Positions 1 to 10,435 are shown, numbered from the stretch's first letter. The stretch: DNA of 23,696 nt from Scleroderma bovista (GCA_037178675.1 JAYMGJ010000268.1:1-23696); one strand, 5' to 3'. A program made the numbers and translations. The notes: generated from the sequence alone by a model not told the origin.

Positions 1-780
1 CTCACGCGGATGATAATTCCAGGGAATCAGGATCCCACTCCGGCTATACATCAAATGCAGTCCATGATTGGCTACTTGGCCTCTAACGGCCTAACTCTCC
101 CTGACTCTGCTCAAGCAATGCTTCTTCTTGGTGCCTTACCGAATGAGTGGCAAGGCTTCGCTTCCACACTCCTGGCCACCTTATTGGTCAACCCGAATGC
201 TGCTCAAATTGCTGCAGGTGTTCAATGCCTCACATTTGATGCAGTTCTTCTGAAAATAATGGAAGAATGGTCCAGGAAATCCGGCAAGTCAGTAATGCCG
301 ACCGTAAAGAAGGAACAAAATGTGCAGGCAGGACCTTCTTGCCCTAGATGCAAGAAGTGTTCTGGACGCCATAACACCACAGATCACCATGATGATTATA
401 AAAAGACGTTCACTCCTAATGCCACTGCAGGACCTTCTACGTTCCCACCGAAGAATCAGGGTGGTGGAAAAGGGAAAGGAGGAGGAAAGAAGGGAAAAGG
501 AAAACAGCCTTACAAGGGTAAAGGCAAGCAGCATCAAAACACTGCAGAACAAACTGCACAGATCATCGAACTTGGTTCTGACGATGATTCCGATGCTGGG
601 TCCATCTCTAATATTCCTGAGACAGGCTGGTCCGTGCTTACTCCATCCCAACTTGCTGCAGAGTCAGTATTACGTTCTGTGCGTAATGACCTGGCAAGAA
701 GGAAAAGGGATGATGAGGAATATGCACGTAGGCTAGCTACGAGACCATGGACTCCCGATGACGGGACCATAAAGTATTGA
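1..780 (+). pseudogene. gag: Element A gag, C-terminal part
   Basis: This is the capsid/nucleocapsid part of the copia polyprotein, which would form the cytoplasmic virus-like particle. The visible 259 codons begin inside the copia-type Gag domain: the stretch with ALPNEWQGF, near codons 45-60, has the LP..(W/Y) pattern of that family. A Cys/His cluster CPRCKKCSGRHNTTDH (bases about 340-387) stands where a zinc knuckle is expected but does not fit C-X2-C-X4-H-X4-C. A Gly/Lys-rich basic stretch (bases about 460-535) suits nucleic-acid binding. The TGA at 778-780 fits CGA-to-TGA; the same frame runs on after it, so gag and pol were one reading frame. It is truncated by the window edge. Confidence 0.85.
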
Positions 781-2661
781 GATGACGGTTTTGTTTGTGA
801 CCAATATAACAATGAAAGCTTTGACTGCTATACCTTGTGCACCTCTAAGGAGAGTGACAAAAGGTGTCTTTGCTTAACATCTCCCCATTCAGCACAAAAA
901 ACCAAATCTCACTGCCCCAAGCATAAACATTTAACAGGCCTATGGTTAATGGATTCCGGTGCAACCGATCATTCCACTCCATATCTTGATGACTTCCTAA
1001 CATACAAGGAACTTCAAAAGCCTATAAATGTGGGTACTGCTGGTGCTGAAATAATTCAGTTTTTAGGCATAGGTACAGTTGCCTTCAAAGCTAAAGTTGG
1101 CAATGTACAAAAACAAATCTATCTTCGACATGTCTACTATTCTCCATCTGGAGATAGATGTATTTGTTCACTTCAGTGGTTAACCACAAAACTCAAAATG
1201 AAACTATACGCCGACGCAAAGATAACTCGTGTCTTCGATTCACGAAATGAAGTCTTCTTGGAAGGGACTAGGTTAATTCCAAGAAACAATCTCCATTGGT
1301 TTTATGGGAAACCGATACATCAGACTGGAGCTCTTGGACTTCTCGTGGATTTGGACATAAAATCCATTTCAACGGTGCAATGTGCAACCGTTACAAATAA
1401 ATTCAACAGCTATGATCTATGGCATAGTCATCTAGGTCATCCTAACCCTCAAACTATGCGGCATGCCACTCGCACTACCGATGGTATTGAGAAATTGGAC
1501 ATACCAACAACGACACCACTCTGTCCTGACTGTCAGATTGGCAAGATGCCCTCAAGGTCTTTTCCATCTTCCGATAAACGAGCAGACAAAATACTTGAGA
1601 TGGTGCACTGTGACCTGGTCGAGTTCCCTGTCTTGTTGTATAATCGACACAAGTATTGTCTCACAATCATTGATGATTACTCTGGTTATGGCACAGTTTG
1701 TCTTCTGTGGTTAAAGTCGGATACCGCCACCGCATTCTCTACCTGGGTAACCTGGGCTGAGAAACAAACTGGTCATTCACTCCTACGAGTACATTCCAAT
1801 CGAGGAGGAGAATTTATGGCAACCATATTTAAAACCTTCCTCACCTCCAAAGGGGTAGAACAACAACTCTCTGTTTCGGATCATCCACAACAAAATGGTC
1901 GCACAGAAAGGTTCAATCAGACCTTACTCGAGAAAGAAGAAACCATGCGTCATGCAGCATGTCTACCGAAGAATCTTTAGAACTTCGCTCTTGACACTGC
2001 CGTCCATGTCTATAACAGGACACCAATGCGCCACATAGGCTGGAAGACACCAGTTGAACTCCTGTTCAACAAGAAACCTGATATATCCTACCTTCGAGTA
2101 TTTGGATGTCTTGCTTATGTCCACATTCCAAAGGACAAGCGAAAAGACAAACTTACTCCGAAAGCCGAAGAAATGATATTCCTTGGTTATGAACCAGGAA
2201 CAAAAGGTTACCACTTCTTGCGGAACAACAGATCTATATATGTGGAAACAACATCCACATTCATTGAAAATTTATTCCCAAATTGTCCCGAAGAAAAGTT
2301 GAAAAAGAAAATCGATATACCTGAACCAATTCATCCTTCTGAAGAAGAAGCAACAGGTAATAACAATGAAAATAATCACCAACCTCCACCCGACGATCTG
2401 GAATTTCCACCCATTGACCCATATCAACCAAATGAGAGTCATACAAGAGGTGATGATTCTAAAAGTGACACCACAAAGCCACAAAGTCCAACCCAACGCC
2501 CCCCTAAACCTACAGTAGAGGAAGTCGCTGACAACGACTCGCAAGTTCCTCAGGGAGGTCAAACTAGTTCTAACAATGGACATCCGGAAGAAGAACTTGG
2601 TTATGTTTTTAATAGGCGAACTCAGTCATGGGAACCTCCTCGAGAACAACAATTACCATGA
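781..2661 (+). pseudogene. pol: Element A protease and integrase region of pol
   Basis: The protease active site reads MDSGATDH, with its Asp codon at 952-954. Integrase follows: the GAG-pre-integrase zinc part (WHSHLGHP, then CPDCQIGKM) and the DDE core with the first Asp in HCDL (1612-1614) and the Glu in NGRTERFN (1906-1908). The middle catalytic residue is Asn, HSNRGGEF (1798-1800), where the family has Asp, so the enzyme would be dead even without the stops. The TAG at 1978-1980 sits where relatives have Trp (TGG-to-TAG); the frame resumes with the conserved YNRTPM and LRVFGC motifs. A Pro/Asn/Glu-rich linker runs from about 2290 to 2660 and ends in tandem TGA codons at 2659-2664. Confidence 0.9.
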
Positions 2662-4608
2662 TGAGAACATAAAGGCCGAGACAAACTAATTCCAGAGTTC
2701 ATAGTTCCTAATGTACCCAATCCAATCCGTCACAATCCCCCTCATGTTCGCAGTCCACCTTTAAGACCAGACAATGTCTATGGTCAAGGGAATCCTGTGG
2801 ACATAGAACGAGAAATTGCAAGAGAACAAGATTGGACTAGAATGGTTTTAGGAAGAGGAGTTCCTACAATCCCTCAAACAGAACCCGTGGTCGAAACAAG
2901 ACCAAATCCTCCTGCACCTGCAGAACCTCAAGAGGCTCCTATTGCTGTTCCATTACCATCAATGGATGAAGACAAGAATGAAATGGAAGACATCATAGTT
3001 CCAAACACTGATGTTGACACTATGATTCAACTAGGTCAACACTATATTCTCAACTACATTATGAAGCAGGCAGCAAAGCTGCTCAAGGGTATTCCTTATC
3101 ACTTTAAGGATATCCGCAACTATCCATTGGATGAACAGAAGAAATGGGAACAGGCATGCAAGGAAGAAATCAAGTCTATCGAAGATAGACATGTATGGAC
3201 TTTGGTGGATTGTCCACCAGATCGAAAACCTGTCAAATGTCGCTGGGTATTTGCAAAGAAATCAGATGGAAGATTTAAAGCCCGCTTGGTTGCAAAAGGC
3301 TTTTCACAAATTTATGGTGAAGACTACGATGAAACCTTCTCACCGGTCACACGCTTTGAGACAGTACGACTGCTCTTGGCTTATGCGTGTCGAAACAACT
3401 GGGAAATTGAAAGTCTTGATGTCAAGACTGCCTTCTTATATGGGCGACTCGATGAAGAAATTTACATGGAGCAACCCAAAGGTTTTAAAGTACCAGGTTC
3501 AAGTAACAAGGTCTATCGTCTATTGCGCGCTCTCTATGGCCTGAAGCAAGCCGCACTAGCGTGGAACAAAGAGCTACACAAATCGCTCCTAAAGCTCAAC
3601 TTCAAACGTTCCAAAGCAGATCCTGGAGTATACATCTACCAAGATAAATCAGGCATCATGCTGTTCATCGTCTACATCGATGATTGACTTCTTATGTCAA
3701 ACTCTGCCAAACTTCTCAAGAAGAAGAAAACCGCATTCTTAAATGTATGGGAAGCTCGTGACATGGGTCCAGTACAAGAATACCTTGGATTCCAAATCAC
3801 TCGCAATCACGTCAAACGCTCAATGGTTTTACACCAACACCCCTACGTATTGAAAGTACTCAAACGCTTTCAAATGGAGAACGTCAAACATGTCCACACA
3901 CCTTTACCTGCTGGGTATCAACCATCTACAGCACCAAAAGACTACAATGCAAGCCCAACAACATGAAAATGGTATCAATCCGTTATAGGATCACTCCTAT
4001 TTGTCATGCTTGGCACGCGTCCGGACATCGCTTTTGCCGTAATCAAAATGTCACAGTTCATGGCAAATCCTACCGAAGAACACCTCTCGAAGGCACTTCA
4101 CATAGTGAAGTATTTGGGTTCAACTCCAAATCTTGCACTTCATTTTACAGGAGGAGCTTCATCACTGGATTGCTATTCAGAGTCTGACTGGGCAGGCGAT
4201 AGTGAAACAAGACATTCAACCAGCGGTTATACTATCTTTCTTGGCAATGACTTGGTTAGCTGGCGATCTCGCCGACAACCAACTGTGGCTCTGTCATCAA
4301 CAGAAGCCGAGTACATGTCAATGTGCGACTGCGCACAACAGATTCTATGGATCAAATCCCTCTTTCAAGAGTGTCATCTTTCCCTCCAACACTTCATGAT
4401 GTTTGGAGATAACAAAGGCACTATACATATTGCGCAAAATCCAGTTATGGAAGGACGGTCAAAGCACATCGATATCAAATATTATTTCCTTCGCGAATGC
4501 GTTGAGAAACAAATATTCATGCTTGACTATGTTCCTACTGATCAACAAAAAGCTGATATGATGACAAAGAATCTGACATGGCAGAAATATCAAGACAATT
4601 GCTTGTGA
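2662..4608 (+). pseudogene. pol: Element A reverse transcriptase and RNase H region of pol
   Basis: The same frame continues through a linker into the copia RT: KCRWVFAKKSDG, ARLVAKGFSQ, ETFSPV, SLDVKTAFLYG (catalytic Asp), MEQPKGF, ALYGLKQA and the YIDD catalytic box. TGA (3685-3687) falls in the codon right after YIDD, and another TGA (3964-3966) precedes KWYQSVIGSLL. RNase H follows with SDWAGD, the STEAEY box (catalytic Glu), GDNKG and KHIDIKYYF. The terminal TGA at 4606-4608 is the normal end. In its normal role the region would reverse-transcribe the element RNA inside the particle. Length and domain order are normal; only substitutions have damaged it. Confidence 0.92.
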
Positions 4609-4634
4609 CTGAATCTTCTTGAATTCAAGTCTTA

Positions 4635-4645
4635 GCGAGGAGGAG
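4635..4645 (+). promoter_or_regulatory. Element A polypurine tract
   Basis: The purine-rich run GCGAGGAGGAG lies directly before the TGTCGACA start of the 3' LTR, the usual place of the plus-strand primer. Confidence 0.75.
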
Positions 4646-5101
4646 TGTCGACAAGAAAGTATGATTATATCTTATCTTAATCTAATCTTGGAGATTTCCA
4701 GAGATCACAGTTACATGTGATTCAGAGTAGTGTCAACCGGATTACCGGTAGATCACATGACTGGCTCCACAAGATAGCCAGAACTATCACATGCAAGGCA
4801 CATGTATAACACATGCTGATGCACATTACAGGCACGTTTCCAGATAACTATGTTTATGGAAACTGCACCTACTACATATGGGAATATGGTGAAATAGGCT
4901 AGAATAATACTTATCTACGCACAGACCATGTACCACAGGTATATATACCCTGTAGGATTCCCTGTAGTTCCTTAGTTCAATACAGTTAAACTGTTCTCTC
5001 ATTACTCGCTACTTCAAACAACTCAACTTCAAGAACCAGCTACTAGCTATCAAGGTACGCTTGTGTTACCCCATTGCTGTTGCCCCAGTTTTGTTGCTAC
5101 A
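4646..5101 (+). repeat. Element A 3' LTR
   Basis: It starts TGTCGACA right after the polypurine tract. A TATA-like TATATATA near 4940 lies in a small palindrome (CAGGTATATATACCCTG). I place the end at TTGCTACA (5101), for two reasons: it gives a TG...CA element, and a long inverted repeat starts at 5102. A resemblance to the tail of the element D LTR (AACCAGCTACT) also suggests the LTR runs some tens of bases past 5052, an earlier CA. The 5' LTR is outside the window, so the 456-bp length is not confirmed. Confidence 0.7.
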
Positions 5102-5481
5102 GGAGAAATAGTTAGGGGTAAAAGTAAAAAAGGCTTCGCATTTTTGATACATTGGACATATACACTTCTGAATTACATCCCCTTCAAGGGGCCATATGTA
5201 CCTACAACATATACCAAGTGCATTTGATGGGGTGGAGCCTCTGAAGTGCTGTGTCACATTCTCCTCCTCCTGGTATAACACCCTGGGAGGCTCTTACTGC
5301 AAGTGTTGGTACTTTTGGGATGGTGTGTAACTGTATTAGTTTACTATTACCACTTGTCTATCACATAAACTGGGATACAGAGCGCTCTAAAGGTGAGCAG
5401 GAGGGCAAACACTACTTTTATGAAAATAGGGGCTTTATCAGTCCCCAGTGCAACCATCCATATTCTGACTATCTAGGAGGC
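5102..5481 (+). repeat. Long inverted repeat, left arm
   Basis: This 380-bp arm is the reverse complement of 5797-6176 with three differences that I can find, two of them CpG versus CpA/TpG. Open frames of 70-90 codons cross the arm on both strands (for example 5251-5532 plus, mirrored at 5752-6027 minus), but I recognise no protein family and do not call a gene. The outer edge coincides with the end of the element A LTR. Confidence 0.93.
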
Positions 5482-5796
5482 TCTGTAATACTATATAGTA
5501 GTTGCCATATCATCACCAAGTTAATAGCTTGATGTGGAAGCACAGGAGAAGTGAAATGATATGTTGGACGGCATGGGAAAATGTCTGAAAAAATGCGGAG
5601 ACTTTGAAAACATATCAAAACAGTGACATAACACACCACACACAGCATTTGGTGCTCTACTGGTGGTGGTACTGAGGATCTGACCTATGATAGCATCTTA
5701 CCATACAGGATATTGCATTAGTTAGCCTGACAGAACCTCTGGACTCCAAACTTAGTGTACAGATTGTGCAACCTGCAGCACTGAAATGTAGCCATT
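5482..5796. other. Loop between the inverted-repeat arms
   Basis: This 315-bp AT-rich spacer separates the arms. I see no coding sequence, no transposase fragment and no recognised RNA gene in it. Confidence 0.6.
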
Positions 5797-6176
5797 GCCT
5801 CCTAGATAGTCAGAATATGGATGGTTGCACTGGGGACTGATAAAGCCCCTATTTTCATAAAAGTAGTGTTTGCCCTCCTGCTCACCTTTAGAGCGCTCTG
5901 TATCCCAGTTTATGTGATAGACAAGTGGTAATAGTAAACTAATACAGTTACAAACCATCCCAAAAGTACCAACACTCGCAGTAAGAGCCTCCCAGGGTGT
6001 TATACCAGGAGGAGGAGAATGTGACACAGCACTTCAGAGGCTCCACCCCATCAAATGCACTTGGTATATGTTGTAGGTACATATGGCCCCTTGAAGGGGA
6101 TGTAATTCAGAAGTGTATATGTCCAATGTATCAAAAATGTGAAGCCTTTTTTACTTTTACCCCTAACTATTTCTCC
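5797..6176 (-). repeat. Long inverted repeat, right arm
   Basis: This is the mirror copy of 5102-5481, of equal length (380 bp). Transcription across both arms would give a hairpin of about 380 bp with a 315-nt loop. No target duplication is visible next to the outer ends (left flank TTGCTACA, right flank AACCATCC), so a simple fold-back transposon is not shown. Confidence 0.93.
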
Positions 6177-6720
6177 AACCATCCAGAGCCTCTGGCACAC
6201 TCATTTGAGGCTCCATTTATGGACCTATATACTTATATAACATATCTGATACTATGTACAGTACATGGGGACCAGGGATGGGGCACAGGAAGGCAGAGGA
6301 GACTCACAAGGAGGGTGGGAATATTGCAGTTCTGGTATTGACCAAATGCGGTCGTGTTTTGGGAGTAGCAACACTTTTTGTGATTATGTAATCCTACAGG
6401 AAGCGCAGAAATAAAAACAAATCGAGTGGGGATTAAGCGGAGAATGCTGGGAGGCTCATGGGAGGCTCACCAGAAAGGGATGGGAACCACTCTGTCTATT
6501 TCGGAATTTGAGTGGGAGTAGCACCGAGGGTGGGTATCTCTTAGATGGGTTTCGCCCTACAAAGAAACCCCATCTGAAAGACCGTGGGAACATCCTTAAA
6601 CTGGTGCCTAAGGTGGAAACTACTGTAGTGTGATGTATGCTTATGTAAGTATATAAACAAACCATAACAGTCTGTTTATCTCCAACACGTACTTGGAACT
6701 TGGAAGGCTCATAGGTAGGC

Positions 6721-6804
6721 AACCGAATCACACGGATCCAAAGAAGGCAAAAGTTCTGTTGTCAGTCGTTCCCACGATATAGCATTCTCCCAGAACCCTT
6801 GCTC
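6721..6804 (+). repeat. Diverged direct repeat, copy 1
   Basis: It shares GAATCACACGG, TCCAAAGAAGG, AAAGTTCTGT, GTTCCCAC and CCCAGAACCC in the same order and spacing with 6871-6956. Weaker similarity (AACTACTG.AGTGT at about 6614 and 6825) suggests that the duplicated unit began further upstream and lost sequence in one copy. Confidence 0.75.
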
Positions 6805-6870
6805 ACGAATGGAAATCCAAATTGTAACTACTGAAGTGTATCGAAAGGTTCACAACTTGCAAAGTAAGTC

Positions 6871-6956
6871 AACTGAATCACACGGTTCCAAAGAAGGTAA
6901 AAAGTTCTGTCATGATATGTTCCCACAATATAACAAAATCCCAGAACCCTTTGCTC
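6871..6956 (+). repeat. Diverged direct repeat, copy 2
   Basis: Second copy of 6721-6804, 86 bp, ending just before element B. Differences include CG-to-CA and C-to-T changes (CCGAATC/CTGAATC, CCCACGATAT/CCCACAATAT). Confidence 0.75.
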
Positions 6957-6962
6957 TGCAAG

Positions 6963-7766
6963 TGTAACGGTCCAACTTTTTATCTTATCTTAGTGTACAG
7001 CCATATCTTATCTACCTAGTCTAGACCTGTGCCTCATGCTGTACATGCTGCCACCCTTGATGTCATTCCGTATAGCTTTAGCTCCACTATGACGTCGTTA
7101 GCATAGCATTAGCCTCATGGATAGCCTCGCGTAGCCCTTGTGTAGAGTAGTATATATACAGTGCAATCCAGCACCCAGAGGCTCCCCATTTGAGCTCATC
7201 TCGGGTCTTTGCCCTAGTACTTGCATCCTATTTCCTCTCAGAGTCTTAGTGTGTGGTTGGGTCCTTGGTGTTCTGCCTAGGGTCATCTCACCTGAGCTCG
7301 AATCTACACATCTTACTTGCTCTATCATGCGCTGTTCCCCAGCCTAGTAAAGGGAAACTATACCCGGACTCCAGGGTTAAGGAGCTTTGTTTTCATACCT
7401 TGCATTTCGTTCCACGGCCAGCCTTTAGTGCTGTTCCCTGTAGCCCATTTGGGTTTGGGAGTTTTTAGCACCATCTCTTTACGTACTGTACACCAGCCCA
7501 GGGTCGTGCCTGGTGTCTGAAGAGTGGCGCCCATTCAAGAGAGGTTCGCAGCCTCAAGGTGATTGAGCTATACATACTCGTAGTTCCTGCGTCCGTGCAG
7601 AGGTAGACCTTGTGATCTGCAGCCACTAGCCGTTTGTTCTTTGCATAGCTGTGCCACTGCCCTGACCTGGCGAGAGTGACAGGTGAACAAAGTCTTATGC
7701 TTAGTCTAGTGGAATACCTGTGGGGATCTAGTCCCGTATAGCCCTATCTCTATGTTACCCCTTACA
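6963..7766 (+). repeat. Element B 5' LTR
   Basis: It starts TGTAACGG and ends CCCTTACA, a near-perfect inverted terminal pair, giving 804 bp. TATATATA at 7151-7158 is a likely TATA box, placing U3 at about 6963-7175. The start is confirmed by the 3' copy at 14531. Compared with the 3' copy, 31 bp are missing between repeats of TTTATCTTATCT near 6980. No TGG-type primer-binding site follows, so the priming tRNA is not identified. Confidence 0.85.
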
Positions 7767-8099
7767 TTAGCCACCATACCGTACCAGTTCCCCCATCACC
7801 TTGTCAAAGTGCAACAGGAGTGCTTGGTGATTATCTACGGCCCTCACCCTGACGCTGCCCCTAAAGCACAAGAAAGGGAATCGGCAATTGAGGAAGAGTT
7901 TCAGTTCACCAACGCCATTGCTGCTTACAGTCGCCTCGTTAGCGACTTCGAATTACAAGTCCTCCTCAGCCTCCACCATTCCCTTCCTGTCCCGCCCCTG
8001 CCAGACCTCCCTCTCGCTCGCTGCCACACATTCCGGTCCTTGCGTCTCCGACCGGTTAAACAAAGACCTACCCCCTATTCCCGCCTCCATCCCTATTAG
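7752..8099 (+). other. Leader open frame upstream of element B gag
   Basis: A 115-codon open frame begins at the end of the 5' LTR and stops at TAG (8097-8099), two codons before and in frame with the gag ATG. It has no recognisable domain. It could be chance, an upstream ORF, or the true N-terminus of gag cut by a CAG-to-TAG change. The good ATG context at 8106 favours a leader. Confidence 0.3.
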
Positions 8100-8105
8100 G
8101 TCATC

Positions 8106-9104
8106 ATGGCAGACCTTAACCAGCTCCTCGGACAGCTTATCCAGGGGCAAATCATCCTCCAAGCACATATCATGGCCCTTGCGGCTGCACAGCCTCAGCC
8201 TGCACCGCCGCCGTGCAAGAAGGTGGTTGTGGATCCCAGGAGTTATGATGGCTCCCTGCAAAAGTTCCATGAGTGGTGGTCAAAGATCAAGGTCTGGCTA
8301 CAAATCTCTATGGAAGGAGCAACGGACGTGCAGGTCACTGCAGCAGTCCTCTCTTGGCTCACTGGCCCAAAAGCTGGTCGGTGGGCTCAGGTTCATCTGG
8401 ACAGCTGCATGGTGGCAGCACAAGCCCTTGCCAACGCACCGCCTGTACCAGCAGGCCAACCCCCATGCCCCCCAGCCTGGCCCGCTTGGGACAACTTTGC
8501 CGAGGAGGTAGAAAGGTTCTTCCTTCCTGGCAACAACACCGAGTGGGCACATGCCCAGCTTCTTCGCCTTTGGCAGGGCCCTAGGCAATGAATCAACAAT
8601 TTCTTGGTGCAGTTTGAGGCGCCCAAGAACCAGAGTGGGTGCATAGACCAGTACACCTGAGATCTCCTCAAACATGCGCTCCAGAGGAGGCTCTTGGAGC
8701 AAGTTTATCTGCAAAATATGAATCGGGACTCCTACATCCAGCTCACGACCTCTGCTCGCGAAATGGGAAGAGCACAGGAGCTCTTCTTGATAAACACACA
8801 GTCCCAAGGATCGGCCCGCTATTACCAGGGCCAAAACTATTCGTCTTCGACCGCATCCGGGAGTGGTACCCCTATGGATATTGGTGCCATCGAAACAAGC
8901 CAGCAAAGGGGTAAAGGACCCCAATGCTATAATTGCCAACTATTTGGCCATATCACACGTGAGTGCACAAAACTGTGCCGCCCTCGTTGTGGGCAACCAC
9001 AAGCATGGGCAATGCAAGCCCAGCCGGAGGATGACCGGCTAAATGCAGTTCATGGGATGATGTTTGCAGAGATGCAGGCGTTCTTCTGTGATTTAAAAGA
9101 TTAG
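8106..9104 (+). pseudogene. gag: Element B gag
   Basis: This encodes the capsid/nucleocapsid polyprotein of the particle. ATG at 8106 has a good context (ATCATGG). The frame of 332 codons has two TGA stops, at 8589-8591 and 8658-8660. Residues about 40-200 resemble the retrotransposon Gag domain (SYDGSLQKFHEWWSKIKVWL, AEEVERFF). GTPMDIGAI precedes a canonical CCHC zinc knuckle, CYNCQLFGHITREC, near residue 274. The frame ends at TAG 9102-9104. Pol is in the -1 frame and overlaps the gag end, joined by the slippery site described separately. Confidence 0.88.
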
Positions 9105-9154
9105 AGAGTGAGGATGTGTCGGGCACCTTCACTCTTGAGTCTTCTTTGGACACA
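9092..9154 (+). promoter_or_regulatory. Predicted -1 programmed frameshift signal with pseudoknot (gag-pol, element B)
   Basis: TTTAAAA (9092-9098) is read T TTA AAA in the gag frame, the canonical X XXY YYZ heptamer. After a 6-nt spacer containing the gag stop TAG (9102-9104), AGAGTGAGG (9105-9113) can pair with CTTCACTCT (9127-9135; one G-U), and loop bases TGTGTC (9115-9120) can pair with GACACA (9149-9154), giving an H-type pseudoknot. The -1 frame entered is the pol frame, open from 9092. Motif and pairing are seen directly; function is inferred from established retroelement frameshifting. Confidence 0.75.
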
Positions 9155-10435
9155 GCAGTACATATTTTGGACTACAGACTATTTTGTGCTACCACTCCTG
9201 TTGTACAGGAAATATTTAAATACCGCATCACTTTGTTACATACAAAAATAGTGAAAACCTACAAAAAAGTGCCTTCTGTAATTTCTCCTGTCTCTGTTTC
9301 TCCTTCTGGCTACTCAGTCTTAACTGTTGATAGTATGAACTGTGATTTGGACTACACTGTACCTTCTAAGGGGGTCCCTGCAAAGGGCTCAGTGCCGGAA
9401 GTAAAATTGAGTGTGCTTAATTCCCGATCGAATAAAAATATTCTTTCTCCTTCTTTGGCATCTAAGGAACCAGAAAGTCCTGCCAGCAACTTAGAAGTTT
9501 CTATGGACTTGTGAAGGTCCTTCACAATGGAACGTGAAGTGACGATACCGGTCTGCATCCGCAGACCCCTTAACACTATTAAGGTAGATGCCCTGCTAGA
9601 CAGTGGTGCTACTGGTTGCTTTGTCGACAAGAGCTGGGCTCTTGATCGGCGCTTGCAGTTATCTAAGCTGGTAAAACCTGTCCCTGTGCTTAACGTAGAT
9701 GGCACTAGGAATCAGGAGGGTGATATCACGCATTATGTATTGCTCACAGTCGGTATTGGGAAACACGCTGAAAAGCTGTGGTGTGCCATCACATGCCTTG
9801 GAAAAGTTCCGCTTATCCTTGGCCACACCTGGCTTCAGAAGCATAATCCCGATATAGATTGGGTCACTGGCAAAGTTAATTTAACTAGGTGTCCTCCAGA
9901 GTGCAAGTCACTCTTAGAGACACGCTTTGCTAAAATATTACGAGAGAACAAATCTCAGGAAACTTGGGTCCAAGCTTTGAAAGCTCATGAATCAAAGGTC
10001 ACTATCAATGAGTCGACCCTAGAGGAAGCTCAGAAGCAAGTTCCTAAAGAGTACTGGGAGTTCTTAGATGTATTTAGTAAAAAGTCGTCAGAGTGCATGC
10101 CACTTAGAAAACCTTGGGATCATGGAATTGATCTGAAAGAAGATTTCCCACCCAAAAAGGGAAGGCTTATCCCACTCTCTGTTGATGAGCAAAAAGAAGT
10201 TGAATCATTCCTTGATGATCAACTCGCTAAAGGATATATTCAGCCTTCTATTAGTCAGCAGATGTCGCTGGTCTTCTTTATCCCAAAAAAGGATGGCAAG
10301 AAGCACATGGTACAGGATTACCGTTATGTAAATGACTGGACAATTAAAAATAATTATGCACTGCCGCTTATCTCTCAGCTTGTTGACAAGCTCAAGGGTT
10401 GTAAGCTCTTCACGAAGATGGATCTTCGCTGGGTG
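9092..10435 (+). pseudogene. pol: Element B pol, protease and N-terminal reverse transcriptase
   Basis: The frame opens at 9092 in the -1 frame of gag, with no need for its own ATG. A linker of about 140 codons ends in TGA (9512-9514); the same frame then carries the pepsin-like protease (LLDSGATGCFVDKSWAL, later ILGHTWLQKHNP). The RT N-terminus follows: DVFSKKSSECMPLRKPWDH, PLSVDEQKEVESFLDDQL, FFIPKKDGKKHMVQDYR and FTKMDLRW. At this last motif, before the catalytic YxDD box, gypsy homology stops at about 10435 and unrelated sequence begins. The palm, thumb, connection and RNase H are absent, so no active polymerase is possible. Confidence 0.9.

Larger units (their letters stand above)
1..5101 (+). 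mobile_element. Ty1/copia element A, 3' part
   Basis: One frame (positions with remainder 1 when divided by 3) carries, in copia order, gag, aspartic protease, integrase, reverse transcriptase and RNase H up to the stop at 4606-4608. A polypurine tract and an LTR starting TGTCGACA follow. The 5' LTR, primer-binding site and gag N-terminus lie outside the window. No frameshift is seen across 4.6 kb, but six in-frame stop codons at five places kill the polyprotein. The frame is already open at base 1. The target duplication cannot be checked because the left end is missing; if the LTR ends at 5101 the right copy would be GGAGA (5102-5106). Confidence 0.92.
6177..6962. other. Non-coding interval before element B
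   Basis: About 790 bp without a supported gene. It holds a small stem (6543-6553 with 6564-6575, AGATGGGTTTC against GAAACCCCATCT, one bulge), a tandem GGGAGGCTCA pair near 6450-6470, and the diverged direct repeats listed separately. Its last five bases, GCAAG (6958-6962), would be the left target duplication of element B. Confidence 0.6.

Noticed and set aside
5051..5052. Alternative end of the element A LTR at CTAGCTATCA
   Set aside because: It would leave some 50 bp unexplained before the inverted repeat; the alignment of LTR tails between A and D favours the end at 5101, but it is not proven.
5251..5532. 93-codon open frame in the inverted-repeat arm, mirrored at 5752-6027
   Set aside because: It starts at GTG, matches no family I recognise, and overlaps an open frame on the other strand; its preservation follows from arm identity rather than from coding.
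5200..7200. Recurring GAGGCTC motif, about ten occurrences on both strands
   Set aside because: Several are counted twice through the inverted repeat, spacing is irregular, and a 7-mer this frequent could be chance.
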